Positions 55,881 to 64,000 of a stretch of DNA of 64,000 nt are shown here, piece after piece (position 1 is the stretch's first letter; every line of letters begins with the position of its first letter). The notes below the pieces were generated by a model. The model did no database searches. It saw only the letters and a list, made by a program, of their open reading frames with translations, and had not been told where the DNA came from. Source of the stretch: Pseudomonas poae (GTDB taxonomy: Bacteria; Pseudomonadota; Gammaproteobacteria; Pseudomonadales; Pseudomonadaceae); the NCBI RefSeq assembly GCF_001439785.1, contig NZ_JYLI01000010.1:124001-188000 (forward strand), given 5' to 3'. The position numbers were made by a program, and so were the translations under genes.

Positions 55881-58800
55881 GAAAGCGGATGCCCAGCCGT
55901 ATAAAGGATTATTTGGTTATATTAATTGCCGGCGTATGCTTCAGCACGACCGCGCCCGCCGATCATCAAACCGGCCCGGAACACTTCACCTTACTGAGCC
56001 GTGCGGGTGCCGTTCAACTGGAGTCTCGACTGGACAAGACTCAGCGTCAGTGGTTGCAGAACAAACGCGAACTGGTGCTGGGGACTGCTGCGCCCGATTA
56101 CCCGCCCTTCGACCTCACCTCCAGCGGTTACGACTACGAGGGGTGGACCGCCGATTACGCAGGGTTGCTGGCCAATGCCCTGAACCTGCCTATCTCCGTG
56201 TTGCGCTATCCCACACGCGAGGCCGCAATCCGCGCCCTCGAATCGGGCGACATAGACCTGCTGGGCTCCTCCAACGGTTTTGAGGCTGCCAACCCGAACC
56301 TTATTCTGTCGCAGCCGTACGCGGTGGACCAACCCGTGCTGGTGACCCGCGAGGAAGAAACACGCAGCCTGAACGATAACCTGGCCGGGCTGCGCTTGAG
56401 CCTGGTGTATCACTACCTGCCGCTGGAAGAAGTGGAAAAGCTGTACCCGCAAGCGCACATCAGCACCTATCCCTCTTATCAGAACGCGTTGAACGCGGTG
56501 GCGTTCGACCAGGCCGACGTGTTCCTGGGCGATACCATCTCCACCCACTACATGATCAACAAGGGCTACCTGAAAAACGTGCGCATGGCCAATTTCGGCA
56601 AACATGAAGCCTACGGTTTCAGCTTTGCGTTACGCCAGGACCAGCGCGTTCTGCTGTCCCTTGTCGATTCGGTACTGGCCGCAGTGCCCATCAACGAACG
56701 GGACAGTATTGCCAAACGCTGGAGCGCCGGCAGCGACATCCTGCTCACCGACAAGAAACTGCACCTCACCCCGCGCGAAGAACGTTGGCTGCAGGACCAT
56801 CCGGTAGTCAGCGTGCTGGTCAATGAAACCTTCGCACCGCTGACGTTTTTCGACGCTGACGGCAACTTCCGCGGCATCACGGCCGACTTGCTCGAATTGA
56901 TTCGGCTGCGCACCGGCCTGCGCTTCGAGATTCGGCGATCACGTGAAGTCAGCTCGATGATCGAGGAGGTCAGCGCGGGGAAAGCCGATATCATCGGGGC
57001 CATTATTCCCAGCGATGAACGCGAGGACCAACTCAACTTCAGCCGCCCCTATCTGGAAAACTCCTACGTACTGTTGACGCGAAAGGAGCCGCAAGCCCCC
57101 TTGAACCTGGAGCAGATGGCGGGCAAGCGCCTGGCGATCACCCAAGGCAATCCACTGATAAACATGCTCGCCCAGGACTTCCCGCAGATTCAACTGGTGG
57201 AGGCCGGCAATACCTTCAAGGCCTCTGAAATGCTGGTCCAGGGACAGGTGGATGGCGCAGTGAATTCTCTGGTGATTGCCAATTACCTGCTTTCTTCCCA
57301 GGCGTTTCAGGACAAGTTGCAGATCAGCACCAGCATCGGCACCCTTTCAGCCACTTTTGCCCTGGCCACATCGCGCAAGGCCACCGAGCTGAGTTCGATC
57401 CTCGACAAGGCGTTGCTCAGCATTGCCCCGGACGAGCTGGGCGTCATCAACAGTCGCTGGCGGGGATACTCCGCGGCCTCCGACAGCTACTGGCGCAACT
57501 ACCACCGCCTGATCACGCAGATCATCATCGGCGCCGGGCTGCTGCTGCTGATTTCCCTGACCTGGAACGCCTACATGCGCCGCCAGATCACCCAGCGAAA
57601 ACTGGCTGAGCGAGCGCTTAACGACCAGTTCGAGTTCATGCGTGCACTGGTCAACGAAACCCCACATCCGATCTATGTGCGAGACCGCAAGGGCTTGCTG
57701 CAAACCTGTAACGACAGTTACCTGCAAGTGTTCGGCGTCAAGCGAGAAGACGTGATCGGCAAAAGCGTGATCCAGATGAACATGGCCATCGAGGCCGAGG
57801 CCGCGCAATACCACGCTGATTACCAGCGCGTCGTAGCGCAGGGCAACCCGCTGATTCTGGATCGCACCCTGCATATCCAGGGTAAAAAAATGACCATCTA
57901 CCATTGGATTCTTCCCTATCGCGACTCGGTCGGGGAGGTCCAGGGCATCATCGGTGGCTGGATCGATATCAGTGATCGCCGCCAACTGTTCGACGAACTG
58001 CGCGCCGCCAAGGAGCGCGCCGACGAAGCCAATCGGGCAAAAAGCACCTTCCTCGCGACCATGAGTCATGAAATCCGCACGCCGATGAACGCAGTGATAG
58101 GCATGCTCGAGCTGACACTCAAGCGCGCCGACCAGGGCCACCTCGATCGCCCGGCCATCGAGGTGGCCTACAACTCGGCCAAGGACTTGCTGGAGTTGAT
58201 TGGCGATATCCTCGACATTGCGCGCATCGAGTCCGGCCGTTTGAGCCTGGCACCGGAGCGGGTGAACCTGCGGGAAGTGATTGAATCGGTGGTGCGCGTA
58301 TTCGACGGCCTTGCGCGGCAGAAAACCCTCAGCCTGCTGCTTGAGTTCAAGCCGGAGCTGGACGCCACCGAAGTGCTGATCGACCCGCTGCGCTTCAAAC
58401 AGGTACTGTCGAACCTGGTCAGCAACGCCATCAAGTTCACCGAACACGGGCAGGTAAAGATCAAGGTGGACGTGCAACCCACCGACCAGCCGCAACAGGT
58501 CGAGATGAAACTGGTGGTCGAGGACACCGGCATCGGCATCAGCCGGGACGACCAGATGCGCCTGTTCGAACCCTTCGCCCAGGCCGACAATTCCGGACAC
58601 CTGGCCAGGAGCGGCGCAGGACTGGGGCTGGTGATATGTCGCAGCCTGTGCGCCATGATGGGCGGTCAACTGAGTCTGAGCAGTGTGCCGATGGTCGGCA
58701 CCCAAGTGCATGTCCATTTGAAAATGCCCAGCCTGCAGCCGGTCGAGCGGATGGACGAGCCAAAACCGGCCGACCCTGCCCCTGCGCCGGTACTCAACGT

Positions 58801-59527
58801 GCTGGTGGTGGATGACCACCCCGCCAACCGCCTGCTGATGTGCCAGCAACTGGGTTACCTGGGTCATCAGTTCACCGCCGCTCCACACGGTGCGGCCGGG
58901 TTCCAGGCGTGGCGCCAGGAACATTTCGACCTGGTCATCGCGGACTGCAACATGCCCATCATGAACGGCTACGAGTTGAGCCGCTCGATCCGCGAGTATG
59001 AACAGCGCGAGCAACTGCCGCCCTGCGTGGTGCTGGGCTTTACCGCCAACGCCCAGCCGGAGGAGAAACTGCACTGCAAGGAGGCTGGCATGGACGACTG
59101 CCTGTTCAAGCCGATCAGCCTAACGGTGCTGGAGCGACAACTGGCGCAGGTGGAGCGCCAATCGCGTGGCACCCCCCTGGACCTTGCCAGCCTCGACCAC
59201 TTGACGGGAGGAGACGCCCAATTAAGTCGTCGCCTGCTGGAAGAGTTATTGAGCAGCAGCCGTGATGACCGTCAGGAGTTGATGGCCCTCACGACGCGGC
59301 GCGCGCAGCTTCAAGAGTTCATCGAGCAGGCGCATAAAATCAAGGGCGCCGCACGCATCGTCCAGGCCGGCACCCTGGCCGCTCAGTGCGAGGCCGTGGA
59401 ACAGGCCTGTGCCCGGGAAGATGATTGGCCTGCAATCGAAGCCGCGATCAAGGTCCTGGAAAAAGGCATGCTCGAGCTGGAAAGAACGCTGCACATACAA
59501 CTCAACAGCCTGAAGGCGCAAGACTGA
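55877..59527 (+). CDS. unorthodox hybrid sensor kinase, BvgS/EvgS/RocS-like
   Basis: A 1216-residue protein. In order: a signal/anchor segment, two periplasmic type-3 solute-binding domains (about 65-285 and 310-530), one membrane helix (about 545-565), a PAS domain (about 580-700), HisKA with His731 (MSHEIRTPMN), HATPase, a receiver with Asp1023 (VIADCNMP), and Hpt with His1153 (AHKIKGAARI). Such kinases run a four-step relay (His-Asp-His-Asp) to a BvgA-type regulator, here the gene just before. The ligand of the periplasmic domains is unknown. It reads from GTG at 55877, or an ATG at 55889. Confidence 0.95.
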   Translation: MRKRMPSRIKDYLVILIAGVCFSTTAPADHQTGPEHFTLLSRAGAVQLESRLDKTQRQWLQNKRELVLGTAAPDYPPFDLTSSGYDYEGWTADYAGLLANALNLPISVLRYPTREAAIRALESGDIDLLGSSNGFEAANPNLILSQPYAVDQPVLVTREEETRSLNDNLAGLRLSLVYHYLPLEEVEKLYPQAHISTYPSYQNALNAVAFDQADVFLGDTISTHYMINKGYLKNVRMANFGKHEAYGFSFALRQDQRVLLSLVDSVLAAVPINERDSIAKRWSAGSDILLTDKKLHLTPREERWLQDHPVVSVLVNETFAPLTFFDADGNFRGITADLLELIRLRTGLRFEIRRSREVSSMIEEVSAGKADIIGAIIPSDEREDQLNFSRPYLENSYVLLTRKEPQAPLNLEQMAGKRLAITQGNPLINMLAQDFPQIQLVEAGNTFKASEMLVQGQVDGAVNSLVIANYLLSSQAFQDKLQISTSIGTLSATFALATSRKATELSSILDKALLSIAPDELGVINSRWRGYSAASDSYWRNYHRLITQIIIGAGLLLLISLTWNAYMRRQITQRKLAERALNDQFEFMRALVNETPHPIYVRDRKGLLQTCNDSYLQVFGVKREDVIGKSVIQMNMAIEAEAAQYHADYQRVVAQGNPLILDRTLHIQGKKMTIYHWILPYRDSVGEVQGIIGGWIDISDRRQLFDELRAAKERADEANRAKSTFLATMSHEIRTPMNAVIGMLELTLKRADQGHLDRPAIEVAYNSAKDLLELIGDILDIARIESGRLSLAPERVNLREVIESVVRVFDGLARQKTLSLLLEFKPELDATEVLIDPLRFKQVLSNLVSNAIKFTEHGQVKIKVDVQPTDQPQQVEMKLVVEDTGIGISRDDQMRLFEPFAQADNSGHLARSGAGLGLVICRSLCAMMGGQLSLSSVPMVGTQVHVHLKMPSLQPVERMDEPKPADPAPAPVLNVLVVDDHPANRLLMCQQLGYLGHQFTAAPHGAAGFQAWRQEHFDLVIADCNMPIMNGYELSRSIREYEQREQLPPCVVLGFTANAQPEEKLHCKEAGMDDCLFKPISLTVLERQLAQVERQSRGTPLDLASLDHLTGGDAQLSRRLLEELLSSSRDDRQELMALTTRRAQLQEFIEQAHKIKGAARIVQAGTLAAQCEAVEQACAREDDWPAIEAAIKVLEKGMLELERTLHIQLNSLKAQD

Positions 59528-60010
59528 TCAGCAATCCGTCAAACGCAGAAAAATGGCCGCCAGTTGTTCGATACCCGCCTGGTCCTGCTCGGTAAAACGG
59601 GCCAGCGACGGGCTGTCGAGATCGAGTACGCCAATCAGTTGGTCATTCTTGATCAGCGGCACCACCAGCTCGCTGTTCGAAGCGCTGTCACAGGCGATAT
59701 GCCCGGCAAATGCGTGAACATCTTCAACCCGCTGGGTTTGCCGCGAGGCCGCCGCCGCGCCGCATACACCGCGACCAAACGGAATGCGCACACAGGCAAT
59801 CTGGCCCTGGAACGGGCCAAGCACCAGCTCATCGTCACGATTGAGGTAGAAACCGGCCCAGTTAAGGTCGTCCAACTGGTTGAACAGAAACGCGGAAAAC
59901 TGTGCACTGTTGGCGATGAAATCACGTTCATCCGCCAGCAGCGACTCCAACTGCGCGCATAACATGGCGTAGCCGTCCAGGCCGGTGCCCGCGTGTTGTA
60001 AATCGATCAT
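59528..60010 (-). CDS. msrC: free methionine-R-sulfoxide reductase, GAF domain (fRMsr)
   Basis: A 160-residue GAF-fold enzyme. The three active cysteines are Cys73, Cys83 and Cys107, with the same 10 and 24 spacing as in E. coli fRMsr (84, 94, 118). LGPFQGQIACVRIPFGRGVCG and SNSELVVPL are typical. It reduces free methionine-R-sulfoxide. The ATG is at 60010. It overlaps the DUF815 ATPase by 4 bases and ends 1 base after the kinase gene on the other strand. Confidence 0.93.
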   Translation of the reverse strand: MIDLQHAGTGLDGYAMLCAQLESLLADERDFIANSAQFSAFLFNQLDDLNWAGFYLNRDDELVLGPFQGQIACVRIPFGRGVCGAAAASRQTQRVEDVHAFAGHIACDSASNSELVVPLIKNDQLIGVLDLDSPSLARFTEQDQAGIEQLAAIFLRLTDC

Positions 60011-60897
60011 GGTTGACGCTCCAGCAATTTGAGACCCACCCAATAGCGGGCGAATTGATACGCACAGCGGCCGTTACGGTTGCCGCGCCCGGTGGCCCAG
60101 CGTACGGCGAGGATGTCGAGGGCTTCATCGCGCTGCCACTGCAGCCCGGCCTTGCTTGCCAACTCGCCGATCCAGTGTTCGACCACATCGAGGAAATGTT
60201 CCTGGCTAAATGGATAGAACGACAGCCACAAGCCAAATCGGTCGGACAGGGCAATCTTGTCTTCCACCGCTTCGCTGGGGTGCAGTTCGCCGTCCACGTG
60301 TTTCCAGTTGTCATTGTCGCTCTGGTGCTCCGGAACCAGGTGACGGCGGTTGGAGGTGGCATACAACAGCACATTATCCGGCGCCTGCTCCAGGGAGCCG
60401 TCCAGCACACTCTTGAGGATGCGGTAGTCGCCCTCACCGGCCTCGAACGAAAGGTCGTCGCAGAACAGGATGAAACGCTGCGGCAGCTTGAGCAACTGCT
60501 CGACCACACGTGGCAGATCAGCCAGGTGGTCACGCTCGATCTCGATCAGGCGCAAGCCGGCCTTGGCATGCTGAGCCAGCAAGGCGCGCACCATGGACGA
60601 TTTGCCGGTGCCACGCGAGCCCCACAGCAACGCATGGTTGGCGGGCAGGCCGTCAAGGAACTGCTGGGTGTTGCGTGCCAGTTGCTCGCGCTGTTTGTCT
60701 ACGCCGATCAGGTCGGACAGGCGCATGTCGAGGCTGACTTCCAGCGGCAGCAGGAAGCCACTGCGGCCTTCGCGCTGCCAGCGAGCGGCCAGGCACTGGT
60801 GCCAGTCGATGGCTTGGCGTGGCGCGGGTAACAACGGTTCCAGCCGCGCGAGTACCGCGTCGGCACGCTCAAGAAAAGCGTTCAATCGAGAGTCCAC
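60007..60897 (-). CDS. DUF815 family AAA ATPase
   Basis: A 296-residue ATPase with P-loop GSRGTGKSSMV, Walker B-like RFILFCDDLSFE and sensor-like LLYATSNRRHLVPE. The family has no proven function; members resemble AAA loader proteins. It is read from GTG at 60897. It is the first gene of the unit with fRMsr. Confidence 0.9.
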   Translation of the reverse strand: MDSRLNAFLERADAVLARLEPLLPAPRQAIDWHQCLAARWQREGRSGFLLPLEVSLDMRLSDLIGVDKQREQLARNTQQFLDGLPANHALLWGSRGTGKSSMVRALLAQHAKAGLRLIEIERDHLADLPRVVEQLLKLPQRFILFCDDLSFEAGEGDYRILKSVLDGSLEQAPDNVLLYATSNRRHLVPEHQSDNDNWKHVDGELHPSEAVEDKIALSDRFGLWLSFYPFSQEHFLDVVEHWIGELASKAGLQWQRDEALDILAVRWATGRGNRNGRCAYQFARYWVGLKLLERQP

Positions 60898-61052
60898 GTC
60901 TGTTCCTCTGGCAAGTTCCTGAAAAAGATGGCGTATTGGCAGCTGTGCTGCTGGCCGCAGCAGGCTGCACCTGTAAAAATAACCGATTCGTGCCGGGCGA
61001 GCCTTGGCCTCTGGATGTTCAGCTATGCTTGCCGGGCGAAAGGAAACGTGAA

Positions 61053-63377
61053 GTGATTCAACACTCGATGGATATCAGGTTCGCCCACCGCTTGTCTTAT
61101 AAACAAGCCAGATTGACTGTGCTGGTAGGTTTCATCCTGGGAACCTTGCTCAGCCTTGGGCAAATTGGCATTGATTATGCCAGCGAAGACGCCTCCATCA
61201 ACCGTGAAATTCGCTCGCTGATCGAAATCAGCCATAACCCTGCGTCACGGATCGCCTACAACATCGACGCTGAACTGGCCAAGGAACTGACCCTCGGCCT
61301 GCTGCATTCCCCCGCCATTATTCGCGCGCAAGTGGTCGACAACAACGGCGTCATACTGGCCGACGTCAATCGTCCGCGCAGCGAAGGCACCTATAGGCCC
61401 ATCAGTGATTTCCTGTTTGGCGCCAATCGCCAATTCGAAGACCATCTGTTCCTCAGCCACATGCCCGACGAGTCACTCGGCGTGCTGTACCTGGACGTTG
61501 ACACTTATGCCTTCGGCAGCCGCTTCCTGCGCCGCGCCGAGATCACCCTGCTCAACGGGTTCGTGCGCAGCCTGTTGCTGAGCGGAATTCTGCTGGGCCT
61601 GTTTTATGTGATGCTGACGCAGCCGCTGGTGCGCATCATCCGCGAATTGAGCACCCGCAAGCAGGCGCGCCTGGACTGCCCGCCGGGGCATGAACAGGAT
61701 GAGATCGGTGTGCTGGTCAACATGGCCAACCAGCAATTCGACAATATGCAGACCGAAATCCAGCAGCGCCGCCACGCCGAAGACCGACTCACCGAGTACC
61801 TGGGGCAGTTGGAAGATATCGTTTCGGCGCGCACTCTGGAGCTCAAGGCCAGCAACCAGCGCCTGAGCCAATCGAACGATGAGCTGGAGGCAGCGAAGAT
61901 GAACGCCCTGGGCATGGCCCAGGCGCGGGCGGCGTTCCTGGCCAACATGAGCCACGAGATCCGTACACCACTCAATGGCTTGCTCGGCATGATCGCGCTG
62001 TCCCTGGACAGCCCGCTGAACGCCGAACAGCGTCAGCAACTGTCGATCGCCCACGACTCCGGCAAGGTGCTGGTGGACTTGCTCAACGATATTCTCGACC
62101 TCTCCAAGTTCGACGCGGGCCAGCTGGAGCTGGAGCGCATCCCGTTCGACCTGGGCTCCATGGTGGAGGACACCGCCAACCTGCTGTCGCAAAACGCGGC
62201 GCCGAGCGTCGAGCTGACCTGCCTGATCGACCCACATTTTCCGGCCCAGGTGCTCGGTGACCCGACGCGGGTACGGCAGATCGTCAGCAACCTGCTCTCC
62301 AACGCGTTGAAGTTCACGCGTTTCGGCCGTGTGGACGTTCGGCTCAGCGCCCAGGACGGTCAGGTAAAAATCGAGGTCTGCGACACTGGCATCGGCATCG
62401 CCCAGGACGCGCAGGTGAAAATCTTCCAGCCGTTCACCCAGGCAGGCGCCGGCATCACTCGCCAGTTTGGCGGCACCGGGCTGGGCCTGGCGCTCACCCA
62501 TAACCTGTGCGAAGCCATGCACGGACGTTTGAGCATCAGTTCCGAAGTGGGCTTTGGCAGCCAGTTCTGCGCCGAACTGCCGCTGCCCAGCCACCTGCCC
62601 GCCAGCCGACAAGCACCACTCAAAGGTGAAGTGCTGGTGATTACCCATGCTGGCAGCGGTCTGACGGAGCTGCTCACGTCGCTGTTGCCGCACTGGGGAC
62701 TGAGCACGCGCTGTGTGACGATGGATGACGACATGACCGGGCAAGCGCCCGACCTGCTGATCACCGACTGCCCGGAATGCCTGTTCCGCATCCGCCCGGG
62801 CATTTGCGCGCCGATACTTGTGGTCACCGCCTACGGTAATTTCATGCCCAGCGAAGAGGTCGCCACGTTCGCGCCCTTGCAGCAACAGGCGCGTCCGTTG
62901 AGCCGCAATGCGTTGTACCAGATCCTGCAGCGCAACCTGCGCAGCGACACGCAATTGGCGCTCGATACCGTGCAGCGGGAAACCGCGCCGACGGCACACA
63001 GGGCGCGCATCCTGCTGGTGGAGGACAACCCGGTCAACCAATTGGTGGCCAAAGGCATGCTCGCCAAGCTGGGTTGTGAGGTGATCGTGGCGGCCCATGG
63101 CGGCGAAGCGCTCAGGTTTCTCGAGGAACAGCGTTTTGACATGGTGTTAATGGACTGCAACATGCCGGTGATGGACGGCTACGAAGCCAGCCGCCAGATC
63201 CGCCGCAGTGGCCGCTGGCCGGATCTGCCGATTGTCGCCTTGACGGCCAATGCGCTGTCCGAAGAGCGCGAGCGCTGCCGAGCGGCGGGGATGGACGATT
63301 ACCTGGCCAAACCGTTCCGCCGCGAGGAACTCAATGCCCTGCTGGACCTGTGGGTACCTGAAGCGCCAGCGCGTTGA
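61053..63377 (+). CDS. hybrid sensor histidine kinase, SagS-like
   Basis: A 774-residue protein. TM1 is about 15-38, a periplasmic HmsP-like sensory domain spans 40-170, TM2 is about 172-190, then a HAMP-like coil, HisKA with His301 (NMSHEIRTPLNG), and HATPase (DTGIGI, FGGTGLGLAL). A degenerate receiver (about 535-640, GEVLVITHAGSG to PDLLITDCPE) and a full receiver with Asp701 (VLMDCNMPVMDG) follow. SagS of P. aeruginosa controls the move to biofilm life, and a glutathione peroxidase gene is next to it there too. The start is set at GTG 61053 because aagga is 8 bases upstream; the ATG at 61068 is an alternative. Confidence 0.85.
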   Translation: MIQHSMDIRFAHRLSYKQARLTVLVGFILGTLLSLGQIGIDYASEDASINREIRSLIEISHNPASRIAYNIDAELAKELTLGLLHSPAIIRAQVVDNNGVILADVNRPRSEGTYRPISDFLFGANRQFEDHLFLSHMPDESLGVLYLDVDTYAFGSRFLRRAEITLLNGFVRSLLLSGILLGLFYVMLTQPLVRIIRELSTRKQARLDCPPGHEQDEIGVLVNMANQQFDNMQTEIQQRRHAEDRLTEYLGQLEDIVSARTLELKASNQRLSQSNDELEAAKMNALGMAQARAAFLANMSHEIRTPLNGLLGMIALSLDSPLNAEQRQQLSIAHDSGKVLVDLLNDILDLSKFDAGQLELERIPFDLGSMVEDTANLLSQNAAPSVELTCLIDPHFPAQVLGDPTRVRQIVSNLLSNALKFTRFGRVDVRLSAQDGQVKIEVCDTGIGIAQDAQVKIFQPFTQAGAGITRQFGGTGLGLALTHNLCEAMHGRLSISSEVGFGSQFCAELPLPSHLPASRQAPLKGEVLVITHAGSGLTELLTSLLPHWGLSTRCVTMDDDMTGQAPDLLITDCPECLFRIRPGICAPILVVTAYGNFMPSEEVATFAPLQQQARPLSRNALYQILQRNLRSDTQLALDTVQRETAPTAHRARILLVEDNPVNQLVAKGMLAKLGCEVIVAAHGGEALRFLEEQRFDMVLMDCNMPVMDGYEASRQIRRSGRWPDLPIVALTANALSEERERCRAAGMDDYLAKPFRREELNALLDLWVPEAPAR

Positions 63378-63407
63378 GCTGCGCAAAACAACACGGTAGT
63401 CGCATGC

Positions 63408-63893
63408 TCATTTGAGCAGAGCTTCGATCTCCCGGGTCAGGTCCTGCGGCTTGGTGGTCGGGCCAAACCGCTTGACCTGCCGGCCGTCGCGGCCGATCAG
63501 GAACTTGGTGAAGTTCCACTTGATGCCCTTGGAACCCAACAGGCCGGGCGCCTGTTTTTTCAACTGCACAAACAAGGGGTGAGCATCGCTGCCGTTGACA
63601 TCGACTTTCTTGAACAACGGGAAGCTGACGCCGAAGTTCAGCTCGCAGAACTCTGAAATCGCGCCCTCATCGCCCGGTTCCTGTTTGCCAAATTGATTGC
63701 AGGGGAACCCCAGCACCACCAGGCCCTGGTCCTTGTACTCCTGCCAGAGTTGCTCCAGGCCCTTGTACTGCGGGGTGAAGCCGCATTTGCTGGCGGTGTT
63801 GACCACCAGAATGGCCTTGCCGGCGAAATCGGCCAGGGTCTTCTGCTCACCCTTGATGGTGGTGCAGGGGATGCTCAGCAGCGTATCGGCCAT
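63408..63893 (-). CDS. glutathione peroxidase family protein
   Basis: A 161-residue thioredoxin-fold peroxidase: catalytic cysteine in NTASKCGFTPQY, glutamine in GFPCNQFGKQEPG, and tryptophan in KWNFTKFLI. It reduces peroxides with thioredoxin or glutathione. The start is the ATG at 63893; the upstream frame extension lacks homology. It is convergent with the SagS-like kinase across 30 bases. Confidence 0.94.
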   Translation of the reverse strand: MADTLLSIPCTTIKGEQKTLADFAGKAILVVNTASKCGFTPQYKGLEQLWQEYKDQGLVVLGFPCNQFGKQEPGDEGAISEFCELNFGVSFPLFKKVDVNGSDAHPLFVQLKKQAPGLLGSKGIKWNFTKFLIGRDGRQVKRFGPTTKPQDLTREIEALLK

Positions 63894-63984
63894 GGCAGCG
63901 TCTCGATCAGTGAAAGGGCTTGAAGATAGTCGGCCCTTCAATCCTGTGCAATTTACATAGATGGCGCTGATGGCGCGCAATCAG

Positions 63985-64000
63985 AGCGTGGGAGGGGCTC
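63985..64000. repeat. possible start of a REP element at the window edge
   Basis: The final bases gagcgtgggaggggctc match the head of the gtgggaggggctt REP subtype. The element is cut by the window end. Confidence 0.4.

Overview
The window is high-GC DNA from a fluorescent Pseudomonas (P. fluorescens group). This rests on the gene order gltA / sdhCDAB-sucAB-lpdG-sucCD-brnQ, the complete ccmABCDEFGHI run beside a FliK/FlhB-C-like pair, the gcl-hyi-glxR cluster, a SagS-like kinase next to a glutathione peroxidase, and many Pseudomonas REP elements with the core gtgggagCtggcttgcctgcga. It is almost entirely ordinary chromosome. I see no rRNA, tRNA, prophage, CRISPR array or insertion sequence, apart from one REP-associated tyrosine transposase gene.

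Layout. 0-4 kb: two PaaI-type thioesterases, a small lipoprotein, a DUF599 membrane protein and a branched-chain amino-acid carrier. 4-17 kb: the core TCA-cycle block on the minus strand (succinate dehydrogenase, 2-oxoglutarate dehydrogenase, succinyl-CoA synthetase), with citrate synthase divergent. 17-25 kb: acetate symporter ActP with its small DUF485 partner, an orphan betaine-type binding protein, a GH17 membrane enzyme, and a secreted alpha/beta hydrolase overlapping an MlaA homologue. 25-27 kb: a TetR regulator and a RAYT gene between REP pairs. 27-31 kb: glyoxylate carboligase operon with a divergent GlcG/HbpS-like gene; each promoter side carries the same TTGTATACAA palindrome. 31-37 kb: a potassium channel, a sulfate-binding protein, an MFS exporter, a HicAB toxin-antitoxin pair, an orphan phnN and a lipoprotein. 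37-44 kb: cytochrome c maturation genes ccmA-I, including the small ccmD at 41430-41606. 44-46 kb: FliK-like and FlhB-C-like proteins. 46-49 kb: molybdenum-cofactor genes moeA, moaB and mobA. 49-52 kb: a pseudouridine synthase, a glutaredoxin-like protein and a YqjD/YqjE/YqjK-type envelope operon. 52-64 kb: a signalling-rich stretch with an EAL phosphodiesterase, dGTPase, a receiver-only protein, a LuxR-type regulator and a 1216-residue BvgS-like kinase (Roc-like), then fRMsr, a DUF815 ATPase, a SagS-like hybrid kinase and glutathione peroxidase.

The TCA genes form one co-directional series that meets gltA at a shared intergenic region. Both sides of that region have near-consensus sigma70 promoters. 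The ccm genes are tightly overlapped (mostly 4-base ATGA/GTGA junctions) and must be translated together. The 51.9-59.5 kb signalling genes may form a c-di-GMP/phosphorelay module, and this is the part of the window most worth following up. Function calls are from sequence motifs read by eye; no database search was run.
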